Origin: Saccharothrix luteola
Lineage (GTDB): Bacteria > Actinomycetota > Actinomycetes > Mycobacteriales > Pseudonocardiaceae
Reading direction: 5' to 3'
Assembly (NCBI RefSeq): GCF_020859565.1
Contig: NZ_JAJHUO010000030.1
Location: forward strand, 31,520 to 95,519
DNA length: 64,000 nt
This document shows, piece after piece, positions 27,387 to 36,331 of the stretch. Within the stretch, counting starts at the first letter, position 1; each line of letters begins with the position of its first letter. Below the pieces are notes generated by a model, which saw nothing but the letters and a program-made list of their open reading frames with translations, did not search any database and was not told the origin of the DNA. A program made the position numbers and the translations under genes.

Positions 27387-28490
27387 CTACTTCGGTTGCG
27401 GCAGCAGGTCGGCGGGGACCGGCTCGTCCTTCTCCAGCGCGCCGAACAGGCGCAGCGCGTTGTCCCGGTCCCACTGCACGACCGAGCCCGCGCCCGGCAC
27501 GGTCGGCGTGCCGCCCACCGGCACGGTCACCGTGTCCACTCCCCCGCCCATGGCGAACGCCATGCCCGCGAGGTGGTGCAGGTGGTCGTCGGAGTTCACC
27601 GAGATCGAGTCCGTGCCGGCGAACAGCAGCGGGAACGCCCTGAACGGGTTGGCCAGCGTGCCGAAGCTCGTCGCCTTGTCCGTCAGCGCGGCGAGGAACT
27701 TGCGCTGGTTCTCCACCCGCTGCAGGTCGGCCGTGGCGAACGCCCGCGAGCGGACGAAGCCCAGCGCCTGCGCACCGTCGAGTTCCTGGCAGCCCGGCTG
27801 GAGGTCCAGACCCGCCAACGGGTCCCGCATCGGCTCCTCGATGCACATGTCCACGCCGCCGACCGCGTCCACGATCCCGGCGAAACCGCCGAAGCCGATC
27901 TCCATGTAGTGGTCGACGTGGATGCCCGTGGCGCCCTCCACGGTCTGCACCAGCAGCGACGGCCCGCCGAACGCGAACGCCGCGTTGATCTTGTTCTTGC
28001 CGTTGCCCGGGATGTCCACATAGGAGTCGCGAGGGACACTCACCAAAGTGGACTTCCCGGAGCCCTCCGGGATGTGCAGCAGCATGATGGTGTCCGTGCG
28101 CCGACCGCCCGCGTCACCGGTGGAGAGCGTGGCCTTCTGCTCCTCGGTCAGGTCGTCGCGCGCGTCCGACCCGACGAGCAGCCAGTTGGTGCCCGGCGTG
28201 TCGGCGGGCCTGCCCTCGTAGTCGGTCAGCGCGTCGATGCGGCGCAGCGAACCGTCGACGTAGAACCACATGCCGACGCCGAGCGCCAGCAGCAGCACCA
28301 GGACGACCCCGATGATCCGCCCGATCCTCGGCTTGCGGCGCTTGGGTGCCGGACGTCGTCCGGCCTGCTGGTACGCGGCCTGCTGCCCGTACGCGCCCTG
28401 CGGCGGGCCCTGCGGCCTGCGCTGCCGCGGTTGCCCGCCCTGTCGGTATCCGCCTTGCTGATACCCGCCCTGCTGGTATCCGGCGCTCAT
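27387..28490 (-). CDS. LytR-CpsA-Psr (LCP) family cell-wall ligase
   Basis: A 367-residue LCP protein. The cytoplasmic tail has Gly/Gln/Tyr repeats (GYQQGG, GYQQGG, GYRQGG) and a basic patch, then one transmembrane helix (about residues 79-99) and the LCP domain (WLLVGSDARDD, RRTDTIMLLHI, SVPRDSYVDIPG, KINAAFAFGG, GFVRSRAFA.ADLQR). The Arg and Asp residues that bind the polyprenyl-pyrophosphate substrate are present. Family role: attaching glycopolymers, such as arabinogalactan or teichoic acids, to peptidoglycan. ATG 28490 is preferred over an adjacent TTG. Confidence 0.92.
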   Translation of the reverse strand: MSAGYQQGGYQQGGYRQGGQPRQRRPQGPPQGAYGQQAAYQQAGRRPAPKRRKPRIGRIIGVVLVLLLALGVGMWFYVDGSLRRIDALTDYEGRPADTPGTNWLLVGSDARDDLTEEQKATLSTGDAGGRRTDTIMLLHIPEGSGKSTLVSVPRDSYVDIPGNGKNKINAAFAFGGPSLLVQTVEGATGIHVDHYMEIGFGGFAGIVDAVGGVDMCIEEPMRDPLAGLDLQPGCQELDGAQALGFVRSRAFATADLQRVENQRKFLAALTDKATSFGTLANPFRAFPLLFAGTDSISVNSDDHLHHLAGMAFAMGGGVDTVTVPVGGTPTVPGAGSVVQWDRDNALRLFGALEKDEPVPADLLPQPK

Positions 28491-28563
28491 CAAGCGACCC
28501 CGTCCGTGTGTCGGTCACTGCTCGCACCTAAAGACGCGGTGCGCGGCAAGAGGTTGCCCACCT

Positions 28564-28646
28564 TAGTGCCACGACCGGCAGCCTTCGCCCCGTGTTCCGA
28601 CGCTCGGACGGGTTCATCGCGGTGCAGGTTGTCGGTCGTGGCACTA
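28564..28646. terminator. Long inverted repeat at the 3' end of the DUF3037/HipA pair
   Basis: TAGTGCCACGACCG (28564-28577) and its exact complement (28633-28646) enclose 55 bases with an internal hairpin (TCCGA-CGC-TCGGA). The outer arm contains the DUF3037 stop codon. It may terminate the kinase operon or form a stable RNA end. Confidence 0.6.
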
Positions 28647-29033
28647 CCGGTCGGGCGGCAGCACGAGCGCGGCCAGCAGGCGGTCCAGCTCGGCCTCCGG
28701 GTCGTCGGTCAGGCCGGTGTGCGCGGGCGAGGTCTGGACGATGGTGCTGCGCGGCGCGGTCAGCCAGCGGAAGCGCTGACCAGCGGAGGTGCGCGACACC
28801 GGACCCGCCGTCGGCACGCCGTCGCACGACAGGCCGAGGTGCTCCAGGGTGGCGCGCAACACCTCCACGTCGAGGAACGGGTCCAGCGCCAGCACCCGGC
28901 GCTCGTCGACGTGCACGCGGGCGCCGAGGAAGTCCAGGTCCTTGCAGTAGACGAGCACGCCGACGTTGACGAACTCGCCGCGCTCCTGCCTCGGCACGGC
29001 GCGCAGCAGCGCGTACTCAAACACGTGCGGCAC
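28644..29033 (-). CDS. DUF3037 family protein
   Basis: A 129-residue protein opening FEYALLRAVPRQERGEFVNVGVLVYC, the DUF3037 signature (a conserved Arg-Val-Pro then a GE..NVGV strand). Function unknown. Its start lies 17 bases inside the end of the HipA-like kinase gene, and DUF3037 beside a HipA-like kinase is a recurrent pair in bacteria, suggesting that the two act together. No membrane segment or DNA-binding motif is seen. Confidence 0.85.
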   Translation of the reverse strand: MPHVFEYALLRAVPRQERGEFVNVGVLVYCKDLDFLGARVHVDERRVLALDPFLDVEVLRATLEHLGLSCDGVPTAGPVSRTSAGQRFRWLTAPRSTIVQTSPAHTGLTDDPEAELDRLLAALVLPPDR

Positions 29034-29811
29034 GTGCGGCCTCCAGTGCGTCGACCCACGCGCGCGGCGCGGCCAGGCGGGCGGTGAAGAACGACTCGTA
29101 CGCCTCGCGCACGGCGGCCGGTGTGCCGAACGCCTCGTCCTGCGCGAGCCACGCGTCGGGCACGAGCGCCAGCACCTCGCGCACCAGCTCGGGCGTGACG
29201 CGGGCGGTCAGCTCGGCGTCCACCTCGGCCAGGTCGCCCGCGAACGGCAGCATCAGGTGGTCGGCCGCGTCGAACCGGTAGGTGGCCGCCGGGAACCTCT
29301 CCGGCCGCCACGAGTGGTGGAAGTACAGCGACGCGCCGTGGTCGATCAGCCACAGCTCGCGGTGCCAGAGCAGCGTGTTCGGGTTGCGCCAGCTGCGGTC
29401 GACGTTGAGCGTGAGGGCGTCCAGCCACAGCAGCCGGGTCGCGGTCTCCGGGGACGGCTCGCGCACGAGCGGGTTGTAGTCGAACGAGCCGGGCAGGTAG
29501 TCCAACCCCAGGTTGAGCCCGCCGCTGGCCTTGAGCAGCTCCTGCACCTCCTGGTCCGGCTCGGCCCGGCCCAGCTCGGGGTCCAGGTCGACCAGCACGA
29601 TCTCGGGCACCCGGAAGTCGAGGCGGCGGGCCAGCTCGCCGACCACGATCTCGGCGACGAGCGCTTTCACGCCCTGGCCCGCGCCGCGGAACTTGAGCAC
29701 GTACATGCCCAGGTCGTCGGCCTCGACCAGGCCCGGGAGGGAGCCGCCCTCCCGGAAGGGCGTGACGTAGCGGGTGGCCGCGACCGTGCGCAGCCCGTTC
29801 GAGTGGGTCAC
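29017..29811 (-). CDS. HipA-like kinase family protein
   Basis: A 264-residue protein with a HipA/PI-kinase-like core: residues about 15-60 hold the nucleotide lobe (RYVTPFREGGSLPGLVEADDLGMYVLKFRGAGQGVKALVAEIVVGELARRLDF), then WLDALTLNVDRSWRNPNTLLWHRELWLIDHGASLYF, where ALTLNVDRSWRNPN corresponds to the catalytic loop and IDHGAS to the metal-binding motif. Unlike toxin HipA it has no HipB antitoxin nearby but overlaps DUF3037. The target is unknown. Confidence 0.82.
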   Translation of the reverse strand: MTHSNGLRTVAATRYVTPFREGGSLPGLVEADDLGMYVLKFRGAGQGVKALVAEIVVGELARRLDFRVPEIVLVDLDPELGRAEPDQEVQELLKASGGLNLGLDYLPGSFDYNPLVREPSPETATRLLWLDALTLNVDRSWRNPNTLLWHRELWLIDHGASLYFHHSWRPERFPAATYRFDAADHLMLPFAGDLAEVDAELTARVTPELVREVLALVPDAWLAQDEAFGTPAAVREAYESFFTARLAAPRAWVDALEAARAARV

Positions 29812-29905
29812 GGTGCTAGTTTGCCGCTGCTCCGCTGACGGCGGCGAGGTCGCCTGGAAGTCGATCGACGCGACCTCGCGGGGCGGCGGCTCGTGGTGGC
29901 CCCGG

Positions 29906-30679
29906 TCAGGCAGCGGTGGTGGGAGTGTCCGCGCGGGCGGTGGCGGCGGTCAGGGCGGGGAGGTAGCCGGATTCCTGGCCCGCGCGGTTCGGGTGGTAGG
30001 AGCGGTCGACCGGCACCAGGACCAGGCCGTTCAGCCACGGCTCGTCGGCGCACACGCCGTGGTCGTCGAACGCCTCCCGCACGTCCGCGTACTCGAACCC
30101 GGCCGCCTTCGCCCGGTCGCCGGTCACCTCGGCCAGCACGTCCGCGGCCCGGTTCACCGCCGCCCGCTTCGGCCCGCTCATCAGGCACCACGTCTCGTGC
30201 GAGAACAACCGCGGGTAGCCCAGCACCACGACCTCGGCCGACGCGGACCTCCGGTCGGCCACCGCGCCGTACAGCGCGTCCAACTGGCCGGGCAGCTCGT
30301 CGCGGATGAACCCCTCGGCCACGTCGACCCGCCGCACGCACTCCTCGTCGCCGCGCAACGTGCACGTCGTCATGACGTCGCTGAACCCGGCGTCGTTGCC
30401 GCCCACCGTGATGGTGACGAGCGTGGCGTTCGGCGTGATCCGCTCCGCCTGCCTGGTCACCTCGTCGGTCTTGGCGCCCGAGCACGCGGCGAACACGAGC
30501 GTCGCGCCGTTGCGCTTCGCCCACAGGTTCGGGTACGCGTGCGGGCTCTGGCGGCAGTCGTCCGGCGCCTCGTCGCCCGCGCCGAGGCCCGCCGCGTAGG
30601 AGTCACCCAACGCGACGAGCTCCGGCGCGACCGGTGCGGGTGTGATGGCCATCAGCAGCGCGAGAGCGAGCATCTTCAT
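29906..30679 (-). CDS. Secreted SGNH/GDSL hydrolase
   Basis: A 257-residue exported esterase-type protein with a short signal peptide (MKMLALALLMAITPAPVAP). The four SGNH blocks are clear: ALGDSYAAGLGAG with the nucleophilic Ser, a Gly block in CSGAKTDEV, GGNDAGF with the Asn, and a C-terminal SYHPNRAGQ with the His, Asp three residues earlier. Cysteines in the middle suggest disulfides, as in the Streptomyces lipase type. ATG 30679 gives the signal peptide. Single gene; substrate probably a lipid or acetylated polymer. Confidence 0.88.
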   Translation of the reverse strand: MKMLALALLMAITPAPVAPELVALGDSYAAGLGAGDEAPDDCRQSPHAYPNLWAKRNGATLVFAACSGAKTDEVTRQAERITPNATLVTITVGGNDAGFSDVMTTCTLRGDEECVRRVDVAEGFIRDELPGQLDALYGAVADRRSASAEVVVLGYPRLFSHETWCLMSGPKRAAVNRAADVLAEVTGDRAKAAGFEYADVREAFDDHGVCADEPWLNGLVLVPVDRSYHPNRAGQESGYLPALTAATARADTPTTAA

Positions 30680-30735
30680 GCACCGGTGCCTACCACTGTG
30701 GACAGTCGCGCCGGCCGAAGTTAACCCGTCGGGAG

Positions 30736-31866
30736 TTACCTCGTCAGGGCGACGCAGACCGGGATCGGCGCGGCGGACGTGCTCGTCAGCCGCAGCTTCC
30801 CGGTGCTCCGGTCCACCTCGAACGTGGTGATGGTGTCCGAGTTCTGGTTGGCCGCCAGCAGGAACCGGCCGGACGCGTCGAGCGCGATGTGCCGGGGGAA
30901 CTTCCCGCCCACCGGCGTCGCCTCGACCAGCCGCAGCGCCGCGCCGCCGCGTTCGACCGCGAACACGGCCACGCTGTCGTGACCCCGGTTGGACAGGTAG
31001 GCGAACCGCCCGTCCGGCGACACCACGATCTCCGCCGGGTAGTTGCGCGGCGTGGTCGGCGCGCCGGCGGGCAGCGTGCTCACCTTCTGGCCCGGCGTGA
31101 GCACGCCCCGGTCGTAGCCCGCGACCACGATCGTGGAGTCGAGCTCGTTGGCGATGTAGGCGTGCTTGCCCGACGGGTGGAACGCCAGGTGCCGCGGCCC
31201 CGCCCCGGCGTGCACGCGCGCCGTGGCGGCCGAGGTCAGCTTGCCCTCGCGGCTGAGCCGGTAGCTGTAGACCGAATCGGTGCCCAAGTCGACCGCCAGC
31301 ACGAACTCGCCCGTCGGGTCGGCCAGCACCTGGTGGGCGTGCGGCCCCTCCTGCCGGTCCGGGTCCGGTCCCGCGCCGGAGTGCACGACGAGGTCCGTGC
31401 GCTCGCCCAACCCGCCCTCGGGCAGCACGGGGTGCACGGCCACGCTGCCCGAGCTGTAGTTGGCCGACAGCAGGAAGCCCTGGTGCAGCGCCAGGTGGCA
31501 CGGGTCCGCGCCGCCGGTGCTGCGACTGCCGACCACCTTCGGCACGCCGTCCGGGCCGACCGCCAGCGCGGTCACCTCGCCGTCGGCCTTCTCGTTGACC
31601 GCGTACACCCAGCGGCCCGCGTCGATCACGAACGACGGGTTCGGCACGTCCGGCACCACGCCGGTCACGCGCAGCCGCCCCGTCCCCGGGTCGTACGCGC
31701 CGAGCCCGAGGCCCGTGCCACCGCCCGCCCAGGACGTGTAGGTGCCCAGGTAGGCGCGGATCTCCGCCCGCCCCCCGGACTCGTCCGCTCGCGCGACACC
31801 CTCGGTCATCAGCAACCCCGTTCCCACGCCAACGGCCCCCAGGAACCGCCGCCTGTCCAGACCCAC
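30736..31866 (-). CDS. Beta-propeller lactonase family protein (exported, Tat signal)
   Basis: A 376-residue protein of the 6-phosphogluconolactonase-like seven-bladed propeller family (YLGTYTSWAGGGTGLGLGAYD, GPHAHQV, GPRHLAFHPSGKHAYIANELDSTI, FPRHIALDASGRFLLAANQNSDTI). The N terminus LDRRRFLGAVGVGTGLLM is a twin-arginine signal, so it works outside the cell and is unlikely to serve the pentose phosphate pathway itself. The GTG at 31866 has GGAGG six bases upstream. Substrate not known. Confidence 0.85.
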   Translation of the reverse strand: MGLDRRRFLGAVGVGTGLLMTEGVARADESGGRAEIRAYLGTYTSWAGGGTGLGLGAYDPGTGRLRVTGVVPDVPNPSFVIDAGRWVYAVNEKADGEVTALAVGPDGVPKVVGSRSTGGADPCHLALHQGFLLSANYSSGSVAVHPVLPEGGLGERTDLVVHSGAGPDPDRQEGPHAHQVLADPTGEFVLAVDLGTDSVYSYRLSREGKLTSAATARVHAGAGPRHLAFHPSGKHAYIANELDSTIVVAGYDRGVLTPGQKVSTLPAGAPTTPRNYPAEIVVSPDGRFAYLSNRGHDSVAVFAVERGGAALRLVEATPVGGKFPRHIALDASGRFLLAANQNSDTITTFEVDRSTGKLRLTSTSAAPIPVCVALTR

Positions 31867-31952
31867 ACCGAACCTCCGCTCGACCGCCCGCGGCGGTTCC
31901 CACAGTGGCTTGGACCACTGTGAACAAGCAAGAGGCGCGCCGAAGATCGCGA

Positions 31953-32822
31953 CTAGCGCAACGGGTCGGCTTCCCGGAGCCGTGCCAACTCGACGGCCGG
32001 ATCGTACGAGGGTTGCGGGTAGGCGGGCGCCAGGTCGCGCAGCGCCTCCAGCAGCAGCCGCGCCACCACCCAGTTCCGGTACCACTTGCGGTCCGACGGC
32101 ACGACGTGCCAGGGCGCGACCCGCGTCGAGCACTTGACCAGCGCGTCGGAGTAGGCCACCTGGTAGCGGGAGAACTTGGCCCGCACCTCCAGGTCGCCGG
32201 GGTTGTACTTCCAGCGCTTGAGCGGGTCCTCCAGCCGGGCGATCAGCCGTTCGCGCTGCCGTTCCGGGGAGATGTGCAGGAAGCACTTGACCGCGGTCAC
32301 GCCCTGCTCTGCCAGCTCCGCCTCGAACGCGTTGATCTGCCGGTACCGGCGCCGCCACTCGGTCGACGGCACGAGGTTGTCCACCCGGGCGACCAGCACG
32401 TCCTCGTAGTGCGAGCGGTCGAAGACGCCGATGTAGCCCGGCTGCGGCACCTGGCGGCGGATGCGCCAGAGGAAGTCGTGCCGCAACTCGGTCCGGGTCG
32501 GCTTCTTGAACGACGCGATGTGCAGGCCCTGCGGGTTGACCAGGCCCGCGACGTGCCGGATCGTGCCGCCCTTGCCGGAGGTGTCCATGCCCTGGAGCAC
32601 CAGCAGCACCCGCCGGTGGCCGCCGCCCGTGCCCTCGGCGTACAGCGCCTCCTGGAGCCGGTCCAGCTCCCGGCCGATCACCGCCATGTCCGCGGTGGCC
32701 TCCGCCTTCGACCGCGGCCCGACCGGCGTCGCGGCCGGGTCGACCTTGGCCAGGTCGAAGTCGTCCGGGTCCACCCGGAAGGCGTCGGATATCGACTGGA
32801 CCTGCGTGGACTTGTCGGCCAT
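31953..32822 (-). CDS. Polyphosphate kinase 2 (PPK2) family protein
   Basis: A 289-residue single-domain PPK2. Walker A is LVLQGMDTSGKGGTIRH (about residue 77 on), the lid and Walker B regions are IGVFDRSHYEDVLVARV and KCFLHISPERQRERLIAR, followed by KRWKYNPGDLEVR. PPK2 enzymes transfer phosphate between polyphosphate and nucleoside mono- or diphosphates. The size fits the single-domain classes I or III; the class cannot be fixed by eye. ATG start at 32822; divergent from the ornithine aminotransferase gene. Confidence 0.92.
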   Translation of the reverse strand: MADKSTQVQSISDAFRVDPDDFDLAKVDPAATPVGPRSKAEATADMAVIGRELDRLQEALYAEGTGGGHRRVLLVLQGMDTSGKGGTIRHVAGLVNPQGLHIASFKKPTRTELRHDFLWRIRRQVPQPGYIGVFDRSHYEDVLVARVDNLVPSTEWRRRYRQINAFEAELAEQGVTAVKCFLHISPERQRERLIARLEDPLKRWKYNPGDLEVRAKFSRYQVAYSDALVKCSTRVAPWHVVPSDRKWYRNWVVARLLLEALRDLAPAYPQPSYDPAVELARLREADPLR

Positions 32823-32888
32823 CGTCGGAGGGTAACCCGCCGATCATGGGCTTACCCATCACACAACGAATCACCGCGAAACACGTCG

Positions 32889-32918
32889 ATTGCGCAATGA
32901 ACATGGCGGATGCGCAAC
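32889..32918. promoter_or_regulatory. Paired TGCGCAA sites upstream of the aminotransferase
   Basis: ATTGCGCAAT (32889-32898) is a perfect ten-base palindrome; a second TGCGCAA starts exactly 20 bases later (32911). Two-turn spacing suggests a dimeric regulator such as an Lrp/AsnC protein, which often controls amino-acid catabolic genes. Confidence 0.55.
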
Positions 32919-32964
32919 GCCTGACGGATGAATTCGCTGGCGCAGGCCCCTTAGTGTTGGTGAC

Positions 32965-34194
32965 ATGACCGCCATGGCCGCAGCTCTGAGCTCCCAGCGC
33001 TTCATCTCGCTCGACGAGGAATGGAGCACGCACAACTACCACCCGCTGCCGGTCGTCATCTCGCACGGCGAGGGCGCGTGGGTCACCGACGTCGACGGGC
33101 GCCGCTACCTGGACTTCCTGTCCGGCTACTCGTCGCTGAACTTCGGCCACCGCCACCCCGACCTGGTCGCCGCCGCGGTCGAGCAGCTCGGCCGCGTCAC
33201 GCTGACCAGCCGCGCGTTCCACCACGACCAGTTCGGCCCGTTCTGCCGCGAGCTGGCCGAGCTGACCGGCACCGAGATGGTGCTCGCGATGAACTCCGGC
33301 GCGGAGGCCGTCGAGTCGGCGATCAAGGTCGCCCGCAAGTGGGCCTACCGGGTGAAGGGCGTGCCGGCGGGCACGGCCGAGATCGTGGTCGCCGGGTCGA
33401 ACTTCCACGGCCGGACCACCACGATCGTCTCGTTCTCCACCGACGACACCGCGCGCGAGGACTTCGGGCCGTTCACGCCGGGCTTCAAGGTCGTCGAGTA
33501 CGGCTCGCTCGACGCGTTGCGCGACGCGATCACCGAGCGGACGGCCGCGGTGCTGCTGGAGCCGATCCAGGGCGAGGCGGGCGTGGTCGTGCCGCCCGCG
33601 GGCTACCTGGCGGGCGTGCGGGCGCTGTGCGACGAGCACAACGTGCTGATGATCGCGGACGAGATCCAGTCCGGCCTCGGCCGCACCGGCGACCTGCTGG
33701 CATTGGACCACGAGGGCGTGCGCGCCGACCTCTACACGCTGGGCAAGGCGCTGGGCGGCGGCATCATGCCGGTGTCGGCGGTGGTCGGCAGCCGGGCGGT
33801 GCTCGGCGTGCTGCGGCCCGGTGAGCACGGGTCGACGTTCGGCGGCAACCCGCTGGCGTGCGCGGTCGGGCGGGCCGTGGTGCGGCTGCTGGCGACCGGC
33901 GAGTTCCAGCAGCGGTCCCGCGAGCTGGGCGCCCACCTGCACGCGCGGCTGGGCGAGCTGGTCGGGCGCGGGGTGGCCGAGGTGCGCGGGCGCGGGCTGT
34001 GGGCCGGTGTCGAGATCGCGCCCGGCGGACCGCGCGGTCGTGCGGCGTCGGAGGCGCTCGCCGCGCTGGGGGTCCTGTGCAAGGAGACCCAGGACACCAC
34101 GCTGCGCGTCGCTCCCCCGCTCGTCATCACGCGGGAGGAGCTGGACCGGGGCATCGACGCGGTCGCCGAGGTTTTGGGCACTGTGTCCGATTGA
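32965..34194 (+). CDS. rocD: Ornithine--oxo-acid aminotransferase
   Basis: A 409-residue class III PLP aminotransferase. Landmarks: SGYSSLNFGHRHPDLV, NSGAEAVESAIKVARKWAY, the substrate-side HGRTTTIVSFS, the cofactor Asp in LMIADEIQSGLGRTG and the Schiff-base lysine in TLGKALGGGIMPVSAV. This combination is that of ornithine aminotransferase, converting ornithine and 2-oxoglutarate to glutamate semialdehyde and glutamate. The usual partner ddaH (dimethylargininase) is not adjacent. The start at 32965 or the ATG three codons on is possible. A TGCGCAA pair lies upstream. Confidence 0.87.
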   Translation: MTAMAAALSSQRFISLDEEWSTHNYHPLPVVISHGEGAWVTDVDGRRYLDFLSGYSSLNFGHRHPDLVAAAVEQLGRVTLTSRAFHHDQFGPFCRELAELTGTEMVLAMNSGAEAVESAIKVARKWAYRVKGVPAGTAEIVVAGSNFHGRTTTIVSFSTDDTAREDFGPFTPGFKVVEYGSLDALRDAITERTAAVLLEPIQGEAGVVVPPAGYLAGVRALCDEHNVLMIADEIQSGLGRTGDLLALDHEGVRADLYTLGKALGGGIMPVSAVVGSRAVLGVLRPGEHGSTFGGNPLACAVGRAVVRLLATGEFQQRSRELGAHLHARLGELVGRGVAEVRGRGLWAGVEIAPGGPRGRAASEALAALGVLCKETQDTTLRVAPPLVITREELDRGIDAVAEVLGTVSD

Positions 34195-34200
34195 CCCGCT

Positions 34201-34219
34201 TCGGTTCCGCACGAACCGA
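34201..34219 (+). terminator. Hairpin after the aminotransferase gene
   Basis: TCGGTTC (34201-34207) pairs with GAACCGA (34213-34219) around a five-base loop, seven bases after the stop. No U-tract. Confidence 0.5.
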
Positions 34220-34295
34220 CCACGGACCGTTACCGCAGGTCACAGACGTGTCGCGGCACACGTATCCCGTGGTGCCGTGACGCATCCTTACCCGC

Positions 34296-35669
34296 ATGGG
34301 TGAACGCAAGCGGGCTGAAGCGGCCGTCGCGCTGGGACAGTGGGTCGAACCGGAAGAGGTCCTGGCGCGCGGCCGTGAGCTGCGGGCGGCGGTGAGCCAC
34401 GAGGCGCACCGCGAGCTGCGGCTCGCGCCGGACCGGCCGTCCGTGGTCGAGTTCGTGGACGCGTCGAACGAGGGCCGCCTGCCGGACCTCGTGCCGCTGC
34501 GGATCGGCCGGATGCTCGTGTCGCCGTTCGCGTTCTTCCGGGGCAGCGCCGGGCTGATGGCGGGCGACCTGGCCGTCGGTGCCCGCAGCGGGCTGGACGC
34601 CCAGCTGTGCGGTGACGCGCACGCGGCCAACTTCGGCCTCTACGGCACGCCCGAAGGCCGGATCGTGATGGACATCAACGACTTCGACGAGACGCTGCCG
34701 GGCCCGTGGGAGTGGGACCTGAAGCGGCTGGCGACCTCGCTGGTCCTGGCGGGCCGCGAGGGCGGCGTGTCGGAGAAGGGCTGCCGCGACGCGGCGTCCG
34801 ACGCGGTGCGCGCCTACCGCGGTGCGGCACGGCACCTGGCCGAGATCCCGTTCATGGAGTCGTGGAACGCGCTGGGCGACGAGTCGGCGTTGTCCAAGAC
34901 GAAGGCCGACGACCTGCTGGACGACTTCACCAAAGCCGCGTCCAAGGCGCGCAAGAACACCAGCGCCCGGGTGGCGGCGAAGTGGACGCGGCGCGAGGGC
35001 GAGCACATCCGGTTCGTGCCGGACCCGCCCGTGCTGTCCCGGATCTCCGACGAGGCGGCGCGGTCCGTCGTGGACGCCCTGCCGTCCTATGTGGACACCC
35101 TGCGCGAGTCGCGGTACGAGCTGATCATGCGCTACAGCGTGTCGGACGTGGCGTTCCGCGTCGTCGGCACCGGCAGCGTGGGCTGGCGCAACTACCTGGT
35201 CCTGTTGCACGGCAACGGTGACGAGGCGCTGGTGCTGCAGGCGAAGGAGGCCCGGCCGTCCGCGCTGGCGCCGTTCCTCGGCGCGCCGGCGGTCAAGCAC
35301 GAGGGCAAGCGGATCGTGCACGGCGCGCGGCTCGTGCAGGCGGAGACCGACATCCTGCTCGGCTGGACCACGATCGAGGGACGGGACTACATCGTCCGGC
35401 AGTTCCGCAACCGCAAGGGCGAGATCGACGCGACCACGTTGAAGCGGGACGACCTGGACGACTACGGCCGGCTCGCGGGCGCGCTGCTGGCCCGCGCGCA
35501 CAGCCGCTCGGTCGACCCGCGGCTGCTGGCGGGGTACTGCGCCGGTGGCGAGGAGCTGGACGAGGCGATCGCCCGCTACGCGCTGGACTACGCCGACCGG
35601 ACGTGCGCCGACCACGAGGAGCTGGCCGCCGCGGTCAAGTCCGGTCGGCTGCCCGCCGACCGCGAATGA
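34296..35669 (+). CDS. DUF2252 family protein
   Basis: A 457-residue protein of the DUF2252 family. Conserved stretches include MLVSPFAFFRGSAGLMAGDL, LCGDAHAANFGLYGTPEGRIVMDINDFDETLPGPWEWDLKRLATSL and the C-terminal LLARAHSRSVDP. CGDAHAxN and NDFDE recall the catalytic and metal-binding motifs of aminoglycoside-phosphotransferase-like kinases, so a small-molecule kinase activity is plausible, though I know of no assay. Its 3' end overlaps that of the convergent ceramidase-like gene by 35 bases. Confidence 0.87.
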   Translation: MGERKRAEAAVALGQWVEPEEVLARGRELRAAVSHEAHRELRLAPDRPSVVEFVDASNEGRLPDLVPLRIGRMLVSPFAFFRGSAGLMAGDLAVGARSGLDAQLCGDAHAANFGLYGTPEGRIVMDINDFDETLPGPWEWDLKRLATSLVLAGREGGVSEKGCRDAASDAVRAYRGAARHLAEIPFMESWNALGDESALSKTKADDLLDDFTKAASKARKNTSARVAAKWTRREGEHIRFVPDPPVLSRISDEAARSVVDALPSYVDTLRESRYELIMRYSVSDVAFRVVGTGSVGWRNYLVLLHGNGDEALVLQAKEARPSALAPFLGAPAVKHEGKRIVHGARLVQAETDILLGWTTIEGRDYIVRQFRNRKGEIDATTLKRDDLDDYGRLAGALLARAHSRSVDPRLLAGYCAGGEELDEAIARYALDYADRTCADHEELAAAVKSGRLPADRE

Positions 35670-36267
35670 CCTGCCGGGCCACCAGGAACAGCACCACGGC
35701 GTTGAGCAGGTGCCAGGAGTAGTGCGTGCCGCTCGGCCACTGCCCGCACAAGGGCTGGTCGAGCGTGCGCAACGTCACCGACACCGCGAACACGCCGGCG
35801 GCCGACGCCAGATCGTGCCACGGCAGCCGGCGCGCCGCCGCGACCACCGCGGCGACCAGCAGGCACAGGAACGGCGCCAGGTAGATGCCCGAGCCGCCGG
35901 GCACGAGCGCGCCGAGCGGCGCGGTGGCCACCGCGAGGACGACGAACGCGGGTGCGGCGAGCCAGGCGAGCGACCACCGCACGCCCAGGTGGTGGTGCGT
36001 GAACACGATCAGGTACCAGATCACGTAGGCCGCGATGAAGCCGACGTCGAAGAAGTTGGTGAGCGTGTCGGCGACGGTGTGGAAGCTCAGGCTGCCCAGC
36101 CCGACGAGCGCGAGCAGCACCGGCAGCGCGCGCAGGCTCCACGGCCGCGGGCGGTTCCGCCACCACAGCAGGGCCGCCGCGACCAGGAAGGCCGCGTTGC
36201 TCACGGCGTTGAGCGGTTCCGCCAGGAGACCGGGCGCCAGGCGTTCGCAGTACGCGTCCACGTCCAC
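35635..36267 (-). CDS. Ceramidase-like membrane hydrolase (CREST superfamily)
   Basis: A 210-residue protein with about seven membrane helices. It shows the alkaline-ceramidase pattern: YCER near the N terminus, EPLNAVSNAAFL, a Ser/His pair in GLGSLSFHTVA, and the C-terminal DQPLCGQWPSGTHYSWHLLNAVVLF with the zinc-binding histidines. Eukaryotic relatives hydrolyse ceramide amides; bacterial members' substrate is unknown and ceramide is not expected here. The coding end overlaps the convergent DUF2252 gene. Confidence 0.82.
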   Translation of the reverse strand: MDVDAYCERLAPGLLAEPLNAVSNAAFLVAAALLWWRNRPRPWSLRALPVLLALVGLGSLSFHTVADTLTNFFDVGFIAAYVIWYLIVFTHHHLGVRWSLAWLAAPAFVVLAVATAPLGALVPGGSGIYLAPFLCLLVAAVVAAARRLPWHDLASAAGVFAVSVTLRTLDQPLCGQWPSGTHYSWHLLNAVVLFLVARQVIRGRRAADRT

Positions 36268-36331
36268 GGGCGGTGTTCTACCGTGCCGGGGTTAACGGCA
36301 GGGAGTGCCGACGCGGCGACGGAGGGCTAAG

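Noticed and set aside
25545..29087. An open frame of 1180 codons across the MFS, LCP and DUF3037 genes
   Set aside because: It crosses several real genes on both strands and a homopolymer block; its product is Arg/Gly-rich low complexity. Only the short MFS-like fragment in this frame is kept.
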